From Sphingomonas sp. C3-2 (GTDB lineage Bacteria > Pseudomonadota > Alphaproteobacteria > Sphingomonadales > Sphingomonadaceae): DNA of 64,000 bases. The notes under the pieces were generated by a model. It was not told the origin of the DNA and searched no databases. It worked only from the letters and a program-made list of their open reading frames with translations. The stretch covers positions 3,415,001 through 3,479,000 of the forward strand of contig NZ_CP130322.1 of NCBI RefSeq assembly GCF_033025475.1, in the 5' to 3' direction. Both the position numbers and the translations under genes were made by a program. Position 1 is the stretch's first letter. Every line of letters begins with the position of its first letter. Positions 57,810-64,000 of this stretch are shown piece by piece.

Positions 57810-58065
57810 TTTCTTCTCCGCCGATTAGGTGCCTCTGAATTGGGCACCGCTCTCCTCCTTCCGGCTTAGCCGCAGGCGCGGGGCGGCCCAATTCACATAA
57901 AACCTAGGCCCGAATACCTCGTGGAAAATCCCTAGGACGAATGATCGGAATTGCTCGGAGAAATCCCCACGCAAGAATTGGTTCTGTTGAAGCAGAATGC
58001 CGTCAAATGGCTCATCGCATTTAATATGCCTGCGCGCCCAAGCTTTGGAACAGGCAGCGGAAATC
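57810..58065. other. Divergent promoter region between assembly and export arms of the EPS locus
   Basis: A 256-base gap without a convincing gene. It must carry the start signals for the WecG-type unit to the left and the Wza-like export operon to the right. Two copies of the rare hexamer CCTAGG (57903-57908 and 57931-57936), each palindromic, lie 28 bases apart. I see no clear promoter consensus. Confidence 0.45.
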
Positions 58066-58737
58066 ATGGCGATCAGCGAACAAAAGCCCGGCACATATCC
58101 ACGCACTTCAGGCGGTTTCGCCCGATGGGGCGGATGGCTGATAACCTCGGCCGCCATCGCACTCGTGTCGCCGGGAACGGCTTCGGCGCAAATGGCAAGC
58201 GTGGTCAGCGCGCAGACGGTCGATGAAAGCGATTACCGCGTCAACATCGGTGACGAGCTTGAAGTCCTGGTCTGGGGCGAGGAACGCCTTCAGCGGACCG
58301 TCCGGGTTCAGCCCGATGGCAATTTCGCCTTCCCGCTCGCCGGAAGCGTGCCGGCGGCTGGAATGTCCGCAAACGCGATCGGCCGAGAGATCGAGGCCCG
58401 CCTTGCCCCCAAATATCGTGGTGGCCCGCCTGATGTCACCGTCACCGTGCGCGATCCTTCGGGCATGCGCTTCTTCGTCATCGGAAAGGTGCGCACGCCC
58501 GGTGGGTTCGCCGCCAGCGGGGGGATTGATATTCTTCAGGCGCTCAGTCTGGCGGGTGGACTTGCCGAATTTGCCGACGTCAAGGGCGCGGTGATCCTCC
58601 GCCGCACCCCGCAGGGGCAAACGGTCGAGCGGGTTCAACTGGCACAGGTGCTGAAGGGGAGCCGTCGTCTTGATCCTGGCGCATTGCCGGCGCCTTTGCC
58701 CGTGTTGAAGAGCGGCGATGTCCTGGTCATTCCCTAA
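58066..58737 (+). CDS. Wza-like polysaccharide export protein
   Basis: 223 residues from the ATG at 58066. A signal peptide or anchor (WWLITSAAIALVSPGTASAQ-like; seen as GGWLITSAAIALVSPG) precedes the polysaccharide-export (PES) domain with YRVNIGDELEVLVWGEERL and VQPDGNFAFPLAGSVPAAG. An SLBB-type domain follows (RFFVIGKVRTPGGF). This is about half the length of E. coli Wza (379). It lacks a lipobox and the C-terminal outer-membrane helix, as in GumB-like forms. The next gene encodes an outer-membrane barrel and overlaps by 20 bases, so the two may together form the exit pore. Part of a four-gene export operon with Wzz-like and BY-kinase genes. Confidence 0.88.
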   Translation: MAISEQKPGTYPRTSGGFARWGGWLITSAAIALVSPGTASAQMASVVSAQTVDESDYRVNIGDELEVLVWGEERLQRTVRVQPDGNFAFPLAGSVPAAGMSANAIGREIEARLAPKYRGGPPDVTVTVRDPSGMRFFVIGKVRTPGGFAASGGIDILQALSLAGGLAEFADVKGAVILRRTPQGQTVERVQLAQVLKGSRRLDPGALPAPLPVLKSGDVLVIP

Positions 58738-59911
58738 ATGGCGATCAGTCTCACATTGCGGATGCCGGACGCTGATCTCAACCGGCATTGCGCTGTCCAC
58801 CGCATGGCCTTTCACGCCAATCCGCGCGCAATCCACCATCGTCGAGCTGGAGGCCGAAGCAGGGGGCGTGATCTCCTCCAATCCGCTGATGCTCACCGAT
58901 GGGCGGAGCGCGCTGATGGGTGAAGTGGCGCTGCACCCACGAATTCGTACTGAGTTTCCGACCGGGTCGATGCTCGATTTCTCAGCGCGGGTGGCCGATC
59001 GGCAATATAGCCGGGATTTCGGGAATATTCTGGTCGGCAACGCCGTTACCGAGATGCTCTATCGCCGCAACGAACGCTTGTCGCTTCGCGGCCGGGCGCT
59101 GATCGAACGCGATGTGCTGGCGGATCGCATTACGTCGGGCCTTGATGCGGCTGTCAGCAGCCGTGCGGTGCGCGCAGGCTATGGCGCCCTGATCGGTGCT
59201 GACTGGCGCCCCGATGTCTATTGGGAAATCCGGCCCGAAGTCCATCTCGATGGAAGCCATTACAATGTGGCCGGGTTGTTCGATACGCGAACAATCGGTG
59301 CAGACCTCTCCATCAGCCGGCGGCTCAGTCCCTATACGCGCCTTGGTGCCCGCTTCGGCGTCGATCGCAATCGCGCCGATGGCGTGGGCAGCTTCACTGT
59401 CGCGTCCGCAATCTTCGTTATGTCCCAGCGCTTCAGCCCGCATCTGCGTGGTGACTTTGAGCTGGGTGTGCAGCATTACGGATCGCGCCCCACCTTCGCA
59501 GCGGGCGTTCCCAGCGTGCAGAAGGGGACGCTCAATCTCCTGAATGTGAAGGGCGAACTCTGTCATGAAAGCACGCGCACATCGGCCTGCTTTACGACGG
59601 AACTCGGCTCGGGCGTGACGGCGGTTGGCGGTGCCGAACGGCGTTTTGTCGTCGGCGGTCGTATCACGCACCGTCTGGCCGAACGGCTGAGCCTGTCGGC
59701 ATCGGCGGATTACCAGCGCGTGAAACTTCTGGAATCCGATGTGCCGCACCTTAGATCAGCGCAGGTTCGCCTGGCGCTCGATCATGATCTTGGTCGCCGC
59801 CTCACGCTAGGGGGCATCGCCGAATATCGTCGCCGGGAAACCTTCGGCGCGCAGACGGTCGATGCCGGCTATCTGGGGCTGCGCTTGCGTTATCGCTGGA
59901 GGCGTCCGTGA
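58718..59911 (+). CDS. Outer-membrane beta-barrel of the EPS export operon
   Basis: 397 residues. A signal peptide region (LISTGIALSTAWPFTPIRAQ) is followed by repeated amphipathic strands of the OMP type (SLRGRALIERDVLA, VYWEIRPEVHLDGSHYN, RLTLGGIAEYRRRET). The final strand reads GYLGLRLRYRWRRP. The start at 58718 overlaps the Wza-like gene by 20 bases, and the stop overlaps the next start by 4 bases (GTGA), so translation is coupled on both sides. In EPS loci of sphingomonads and xanthomonads such barrels accompany short Wza proteins. A pore or polymer-guiding role is inferred. Confidence 0.75.
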   Translation: MSWSFPKWRSVSHCGCRTLISTGIALSTAWPFTPIRAQSTIVELEAEAGGVISSNPLMLTDGRSALMGEVALHPRIRTEFPTGSMLDFSARVADRQYSRDFGNILVGNAVTEMLYRRNERLSLRGRALIERDVLADRITSGLDAAVSSRAVRAGYGALIGADWRPDVYWEIRPEVHLDGSHYNVAGLFDTRTIGADLSISRRLSPYTRLGARFGVDRNRADGVGSFTVASAIFVMSQRFSPHLRGDFELGVQHYGSRPTFAAGVPSVQKGTLNLLNVKGELCHESTRTSACFTTELGSGVTAVGGAERRFVVGGRITHRLAERLSLSASADYQRVKLLESDVPHLRSAQVRLALDHDLGRRLTLGGIAEYRRRETFGAQTVDAGYLGLRLRYRWRRP

Positions 59912-61377
59912 ACGACGAGGACGAAAACACCGTTCCCCTGATCACCTGGCCCGAACTGCTGGCAACCGCCTATCGCAGGCGGTGGTGGATCGCGCTCCCC
60001 ACGCTGGGGGGCGGACTGGTCGGGTTGGGCGCGGGCTTTGTGATGGAGCCGCAATATACCTCGACGGCCTCGCTCCTGATCGCCTCGCAGGAAATTCCGA
60101 CCGCTTTGGTGGCATCGCCGCTCACCCATTATGCGGATGAACGGATTGCCAAGATACGCCAGCAAATTCTCAGCCGTTCGAACCTGCAGCAATTGATCGC
60201 GGCGACAAATCTCTATCCGGAAGAACGCAAGACGCTCACCCCGGAACAGGTTGAAAATCTCGTTCGCCAAAAGATCGCGGTCGATCTGCTCAGTACCAAC
60301 GCCGCTAACCATACCGGGCGCAGCATGGATACCACCATCGCGTTCAGTATCGCTTTCACTTATCGTAATCCGGTGCAGGCACAGGCGGTCACCGAACGGC
60401 TGACGCAGAAGTTCATCACCGAAGACAAAAGGCTCCGAACCGAGCAGGCCTCGGGAACCGCTGCCTTTCTGGCGCGTCGCGGCAATGAACTGCAGGAACG
60501 CCTGATCGACTTGCAAGGCAAACGCCGCGAGATCGAGGCCCGCTATCAGGGGGCCTTGCCCGATCAACTGGCGCTCAGCACCCAGTCCAATTCTGCGCTG
60601 CGGGCAGAGGTTTCGCGCATCGATGCCGAAACCCAGGGCATCATGGGGCAGAACAGCGTTCTGGCGGCCAGAGAGGCTGAGCTGGTATCCGGGCCGGGGG
60701 CGGGGGGCGATAGCGTCCGCCGCGCCGAAGAGCGGCTGGCGCAGCTCGAGGCCGTGTATTCCGACGAGCATCCTGATGTGCGCGCCGCGCGCAGTGCGTT
60801 GGACGTGGCACGCAACAATGCTGACCTGCCGGGCGGCGCCGGAACCCGGATCATCTCGGCGGAAATCGCGGCTGGGCGGTCACGCATTGCCGAGCTCAGC
60901 CATCGGCGCGCGCAGATGGTCGCCTCGATCGGGCAGATGGAGCAACTGGCCGCGCTCGCCCCGCAGGCCGCCTATGAACTCAACAATCTCGAACGCGATC
61001 ATGACAATTTGAAGCTGCAATATCAGGATATCCGCGAGAAACAGTTGGAGGCGCAGGTCGCCGCCAATCTCCAGGCCGAGGACAAGGGCGAACGCTTCTC
61101 GCTCGTCGATCCACCCAGCCTGCCATTGGAACCCATCCAACCCAAGAAGCAGATGATGCTTCTCATGGGGCTTTTCGGCGGCTTTGCCTTTGGCATTGCG
61201 CTGTCGATCTGGCTCGAACTGTTCGGAAACCGGGTGCATGGGCGCTCTGCCGTCCAGCGGGTTACCGGAAGTCGGCCGCTTGTCGTCATCCCCGACATTT
61301 CCGACAAGCCGTCCTCTCCGTTCGTGCGAGTATTTCGGCGCTTATTGCCGGCGCGTGCCACGCAAGGGGAGGGATAG
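59908..61377 (+). CDS. Wzz-like chain-length determinant / polysaccharide co-polymerase
   Basis: 489 residues with a GTG start at 59908 preceded by GGAGG. The N-terminal transmembrane helix (WWIALPTLGGGLVGLGAGFV) is followed by the Wzz domain, a long coiled coil (roughly residues 175-390, with LQGKRREIEARYQG, AEERLAQLEAVYSDEHPDV and NLERDHDNLKLQYQDIREKQ) of the GNVR type. A second transmembrane helix (MLLMGLFGGFAFGIALSIWL) follows. It sets polymer length and gates export with the Wza-like protein and the cognate kinase encoded 2 bases downstream. The kinase domain is separate, unlike the fused Wzc of E. coli. Confidence 0.92.
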   Translation: MNDEDENTVPLITWPELLATAYRRRWWIALPTLGGGLVGLGAGFVMEPQYTSTASLLIASQEIPTALVASPLTHYADERIAKIRQQILSRSNLQQLIAATNLYPEERKTLTPEQVENLVRQKIAVDLLSTNAANHTGRSMDTTIAFSIAFTYRNPVQAQAVTERLTQKFITEDKRLRTEQASGTAAFLARRGNELQERLIDLQGKRREIEARYQGALPDQLALSTQSNSALRAEVSRIDAETQGIMGQNSVLAAREAELVSGPGAGGDSVRRAEERLAQLEAVYSDEHPDVRAARSALDVARNNADLPGGAGTRIISAEIAAGRSRIAELSHRRAQMVASIGQMEQLAALAPQAAYELNNLERDHDNLKLQYQDIREKQLEAQVAANLQAEDKGERFSLVDPPSLPLEPIQPKKQMMLLMGLFGGFAFGIALSIWLELFGNRVHGRSAVQRVTGSRPLVVIPDISDKPSSPFVRVFRRLLPARATQGEG

Positions 61378-61379
61378 TC

Positions 61380-62171
61380 ATGGCGAGCGAATTCATCCCT
61401 GATCCGCACCGAGCCGCCTTCGCCCCGCGGGCATTGCCCAAGCCGGCCAATGAGCCGGCCGCCGCCGGGCAGGTAGCGTTGGACGCCGATCACCTCCATA
61501 GCAACGGTATTTTCGGCTTTGACGAGCTCGATATACGTGGGCGCAGCTTTACCTTTCTGCGCTCGCTCCTGCACAATGATTTCTATCGCCCAGGCGGTCG
61601 CGTGCTGGCGATCTGCTCGGCGAGACCGGGGGACGGAAAAACCTTTGTCGCAACCAACCTGGCTGCTGCGATCAGCAGGATCCAGCCCGCATGCCTTGTC
61701 GATCTGGACCTGCGAAAGCCGATGCTGGCAGAACGCTTCGGGCTGGTGCCGCAGGCCGGCGTCGATGATCTGCTCGAACAGGCGCAGTCGTTCGACGATG
61801 TCGCCGTTACGGTTGCGGGGGAGGCATTGACCTTGTTCCCGATCCGCCAGGCGCGAAGAAACTCCACCGAACTTCTCTCCGGCCCCATGCTGGCGCAGAT
61901 GTTCGCCGCGCTTCGGGATCAGCCGGATCATCCGTTCATCCTTGTCGATACGCCTCCGGCGCTCGTGCTCGATGACATGCTCCTGATCGCCGAACATGTC
62001 GATGGCGTGATCTTCGTTGTGGAGGAAGGAAAGTCCCGAAGCGACGAATTGAAGGAGGCAATCCGGCTTCTGCACGGGACGCCGCTCATAGGAACGGTGC
62101 TCAATCGCTCGCTGTCCTCCTCCGGCGATAGATACTCCTATGCGGGGTATTACGAGACACGAGATCGCTAG
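61380..62171 (+). CDS. Cytoplasmic BY-type tyrosine kinase (CpsD/CapB family)
   Basis: 263 residues. Walker A is SARPGDGKT (residues 80-88), Walker A' is CLVDLDLRKP (105-114) and Walker B is FILVDTPPAL (around 182). The C-terminus has a small tyrosine cluster (DRYSYAGYYETRDR) of the kind that is autophosphorylated in Wzc-type systems. It works with the Wzz-like protein to cycle polymer synthesis. The first ~40 residues are Pro/Ala-rich and probably flexible. It is the last gene of the export operon; a 6-bp hairpin lies right after its stop. Confidence 0.92.
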   Translation: MASEFIPDPHRAAFAPRALPKPANEPAAAGQVALDADHLHSNGIFGFDELDIRGRSFTFLRSLLHNDFYRPGGRVLAICSARPGDGKTFVATNLAAAISRIQPACLVDLDLRKPMLAERFGLVPQAGVDDLLEQAQSFDDVAVTVAGEALTLFPIRQARRNSTELLSGPMLAQMFAALRDQPDHPFILVDTPPALVLDDMLLIAEHVDGVIFVVEEGKSRSDELKEAIRLLHGTPLIGTVLNRSLSSSGDRYSYAGYYETRDR

Positions 62172-62187
62172 GCGGCGCTAACGCCGC
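62172..62187 (+). other. Small hairpin after the kinase gene
   Basis: GCGGCG (62172-62177) and CGCCGC (62182-62187) form a perfect six-base-pair stem with a CTAA loop directly after the TAG stop of the kinase gene. There is no T-run, so it may stabilise the mRNA end rather than terminate transcription. It sits between two convergent genes. Confidence 0.4.
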
Positions 62188-62247
62188 GCGCTTACCCGCA
62201 ACCCTGGGGATCGCGCATCAGGGTGGCGCCGCTTTCAAGCTGGGCGA

Positions 62248-62472
62248 TTATCCGATCAGGCCATTCGCCAAAGCAAAAGCCACCATGTGCGATCGGTTCC
62301 GCGTGCGCGTTTTGAGGCGGATATGATCGATATGTCGCTCCACGGTGCGGGGGGCGATATTCAGTTGCTTCGCCACTTCCTTGGCCGAAAGCCCTGTTGC
62401 AACGAAATTGAGTATCTGCCGCTCGCGTGGCGTGAGTTCCAGTTCGGCATTCATCTCTGGTCCGGCGATCAC
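62248..62472 (-). CDS. Short LuxR-type helix-turn-helix protein A
   Basis: About 74 residues. A GTG at 62470-62472 has GGGAGGG 4 bases upstream; ATG 62454 or GTG 62487 are alternatives. The protein is a LuxR-type DNA-binding domain only: LTPRERQILNFVATGLSAKEVAKQL, then TVERHIDHIRLKT and RNRSHMVAFALANG (quoted in short pieces LTPRERQIL, GLSAKEVAKQL). There is no receiver or autoinducer domain. It is paralogous to the gene at 63091 (both share GLSAK, TVERHI, RLKTRTRNR and HM.AF). It lies next to the kinase gene on the opposite strand and probably regulates the EPS locus, perhaps with its paralogue. Confidence 0.8.
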   Translation of the reverse strand: MIAGPEMNAELELTPRERQILNFVATGLSAKEVAKQLNIAPRTVERHIDHIRLKTRTRNRSHMVAFALANGLIG

Positions 62473-62507
62473 ATGTCCCTCCCACACGGGGATCGTCAGG
62501 CTGTCGG

Positions 62508-62562
62508 TTCACAGCATAGCGGCCATCTCGATTCGGGCCGCAGACCCGGTGCGTGCTGTGAA
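62508..62562 (-). promoter_or_regulatory. Nested stem-loop in the leader of LuxR-type protein A
   Basis: The outer arms TTCACAGCA (62508-62516) and TGCTGTGAA (62554-62562) are perfect inverted copies. Inside them GCGGCC (62519-62524) pairs with GGCCGC (62536-62541). The structure lies about 35 bases upstream of the protein start. It could be an RNA leader element that controls translation, or an operator of the dyad type. Confidence 0.5.
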
Positions 62563-63021
62563 ACCCCTGCCTCTCGATGAAGATTTGGTTATCGAATTTT
62601 ATTAAGCAAGCGTAACCTTTTTGCGGACTGTTTTGAAGCCGTTCGGGCCAATGCACCACCCTGCTACCACTTTCGATATCAAATGGATAATTGCGCTAGA
62701 GCGGCGCGACTAACGGGTAGGTGTGCGGTGGACCGTGGGGAAATATCGGTCGGATAAATCAGGGGGTAAACATAGCATTGTCAATATAATCAATATATTA
62801 AATTGAATGAATGCATGTGCTTGCGAAGCTAAAATCGTAATTTTACGTATATTATCTGAATTTTAGGCGCTGTTTTTGGGCTTGATCGCGCGCCTTTGTT
62901 GAAATATTCAACGAAATGTTAATTCATTCCTCCCGTCATAATCTCATCGGGTCGCCGGGGGACATGTAGCAGTCGAGCAGACTGAGGCATTTCGTGCTGG
63001 GACACCGAAATTCCTTGGACT
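62563..63021. other. AT-rich non-coding stretch between two divergent LuxR-type genes
   Basis: About 460 bases with no convincing reading frame, including the most AT-rich sequence of the window (62770-62860). It contains a perfect TATAAT (62785-62790, plus strand) without a good -35 box, and an inverted repeat GTTGAA-ATA-TTCAAC (62898-62912) that looks like an operator. Both LuxR-type genes must be controlled from here. A small RNA could also be encoded, but I cannot show one. Confidence 0.5.
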
Positions 63022-63045
63022 GGAAGGCACATTGGTGTGCTTTCC
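63022..63045 (+). promoter_or_regulatory. Stem-loop in the leader of LuxR-type protein B
   Basis: GGAAGGCACA (63022-63031) pairs with TGTGCTTTCC (63036-63045) over a TTGG loop, ten pairs with one G-U. It lies 45 bases before the start codon of the second LuxR-type gene and could influence its translation, like the stem-loop before gene A. Confidence 0.5.
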
Positions 63046-63090
63046 GGATAGGCGGCGGATCGCCCTGCTTACAACGCACAGGGGGTGAAG

Positions 63091-63324
63091 ATGAGCTATT
63101 TTACGGATACCGCGACGATCGAACTCACCAACCGCGAGGCCGAAGTGCTTCAACTGGTGGCTTACGGCCTTTCGGCCAAGAAGGTCGCGATCGCGCTCGA
63201 TATCGCGCCGTGCACGGTCGAACGGCATATTGAAAATGTCCGTCTCAAAACGCGCACGCGCAACCGGGCGCACATGATCGCCTTCGTCATCCGCGAAGGG
63301 ATGCTCCCGTCGCAAACGGCTTGA
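63091..63324 (+). CDS. Short LuxR-type helix-turn-helix protein B
   Basis: 77 residues from the ATG at 63091, with AGGGGGTGA close upstream (a GTG at 63085 is less likely). It is a stand-alone LuxR DNA-binding domain: ELTNREAEVLQLVAYGL, then SAKKVAIALDIA, TVERHIENVRLKT and RNRAHMIAFVIREG (each shown in part). It is closely related to the protein at 62248-62472 and faces the other way. One difference in the helix is APCTVERH instead of APRTVERH, which puts a cysteine in the DNA-facing region. It is followed by the sugar-transferase gene and may control it and the EPS operon. Confidence 0.82.
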   Translation: MSYFTDTATIELTNREAEVLQLVAYGLSAKKVAIALDIAPCTVERHIENVRLKTRTRNRAHMIAFVIREGMLPSQTA

Positions 63325-63356
63325 TGACGCACTGAACGCAAAGGGCAGGCTCCATC

Positions 63357-64000
63357 ATGGGTGAGCCAGGGCTTGGTATGGAAAAAGCCTTTCCGGCTGC
63401 CCGCCTCGACGGGCTGGTAAGGCTGCCGCCATCCGGCCCGCATGGCGGCGGGGCGCCGCGGCGCACGGCATTTCCACTGCCGCTTGTCGCCGCCCTCAAC
63501 GGTTTTGCCGATGTCGTGGCGGTTGTTATCGTCACGCTTTGGCTCGCGCCGGGCATATCGGCAGATCATGTCGTGTTCGGGGCGTTTCGGAGCAGCCCGC
63601 TTGTCCTGCTGGCAGGAATGGCCTTTGCCGCTCTGGGGCAGTTCGTCGGCGCCTATGATCAGGAAGTGCTGTTCTCGCTCCGCCGTGGCTGGGCGCGCAT
63701 CCTCACGGTGTGGTGCTGCACAGTGCTGCTGCTCTTCGTGGCCGGCATATTCTTCAACGCGATGGGGTCTTTCTCCTGGGATAGCTGGATGGCTTGGCTC
63801 GGTGCCGGCTGTGCGGCACTGGCGGCGGTCCGCGCGGTCTTCGTGGTCGTCGCGAGGCGCTTGCGCGAGGCGGGGGTGTTTCACTGTCGTACCGCCATAT
63901 TTGGCGCGGACGTCCAGGGACAGGAACTGGCCCAGTACATCATGAGTCACGACAAGCTGACCTTGTCGGTCGTCGGCTTTTATGACGACAGCGCGGTTGC
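63357..64000 (+). CDS. Polyprenyl-phosphate hexose-1-phosphate transferase, N-terminal part (runs off window)
   Basis: An open frame of at least 214 codons with no stop before the right edge. I chose ATG 63357; an in-frame ATG at 63378 with AGGG 6 bases upstream is equally possible. It shows membrane helices (ALNGFADVVAVVIVTLWLA, LLAGMAFAALGQFVGAY, VLLLFVAGIFFNAMG and a fourth at AGCAALAAVRAVFVVVA). These are followed by a nucleotide-binding-like segment RTAIFGADVQGQELAQYI and VVGFYDD, as in WbaP/GumD-type undecaprenyl-phosphate sugar transferases. The catalytic C-terminal domain lies outside the window. This enzyme would start each repeat unit on the lipid carrier. Confidence 0.85.
   Translation, partial: MGEPGLGMEKAFPAARLDGLVRLPPSGPHGGGAPRRTAFPLPLVAALNGFADVVAVVIVTLWLAPGISADHVVFGAFRSSPLVLLAGMAFAALGQFVGAYDQEVLFSLRRGWARILTVWCCTVLLLFVAGIFFNAMGSFSWDSWMAWLGAGCAALAAVRAVFVVVARRLREAGVFHCRTAIFGADVQGQELAQYIMSHDKLTLSVVGFYDDSAV

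Noticed and set aside
59890-62075. Minus-strand frames opposite the Wzz-like and BY-kinase genes.
   Set aside because: The plus-strand frames carry Walker motifs, membrane helices and coupled starts; the antisense frames carry none.

Overview
The window looks like the chromosome of an alphaproteobacterium of the Sphingomonadaceae (Sphingomonas, Sphingopyxis or a relative). The grounds are high GC, a pcm-tolC-popZ-valS neighbourhood, a PopZ (DUF2497) polar organiser, a metal-site HemB without zinc cysteines, and a long exopolysaccharide locus. This is inferred from gene content only. I saw no rRNA, CRISPR array, prophage or insertion sequence. Two tRNA genes (Cys-GCA and Arg-ACG) are present.

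Region 1 (1-9458, minus strand) starts with the end-truncated gene of an entericidin-type lipoprotein. It is followed by a tightly coupled four-gene operon: a membrane-anchored pentaheme-type cytochrome c554-like protein, a lipoprotein with two GlcG/HbpS heme-binding-type domains, an outer-membrane beta-barrel, and a 1339-residue secreted protein with ten CxxCH heme sites and a C-terminal LVIVD-repeat region. Together they resemble a conduit that moves electrons across the cell envelope.

Region 2 (9631-25610, minus strand) holds cysS and then a second operon, transcribed from 25610 downwards: a secreted TPR/CHAT caspase-like protein, a CHASE2 adenylate/guanylate cyclase, a small FecR-like secreted protein, a TpsB (FhaC/ShlB) outer-membrane transporter and a 2221-residue TpsA exoprotein. 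A periplasmic protease-like protein, a cyclic-nucleotide sensor and a two-partner secretion system are thus wired into one transcription unit. This is my first choice for a little-described system.

Region 3 (25611-42909) is mostly housekeeping: tRNA-Cys, pcm, a TolC-family channel, popZ, an S9 prolyl oligopeptidase, valS, a MATE exporter, a lipid kinase, hemB, a GNAT acetyltransferase, a gamma-carbonic anhydrase, a small lipoprotein, tRNA-Arg and katG. Two clear rho-independent terminators lie here.

Region 4 (43311-64000) is an exopolysaccharide locus. One arm contains a PhyH-type dioxygenase, a glycoside-hydrolase-like membrane protein, a Wzy-like polymerase, a Wzx-like flippase, glycosyltransferases (GT4, GT2, GT61, WecG-type), a second Fe(II)/2OG dioxygenase, an acyl carrier protein with its own AMP-forming ligase, a serine-acetyltransferase-like protein and an SGNH-type hydrolase. 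The other arm (58066-62171) is an export operon: a short Wza-like protein, an outer-membrane barrel, a Wzz-like chain-length protein and a cytoplasmic BY-kinase. Two short paralogous LuxR-type HTH proteins are divergently arranged around an AT-rich non-coding stretch. A polyprenyl-phosphate sugar transferase then runs off the right edge. The locus as a whole looks able to start, assemble, decorate and export one polymer.
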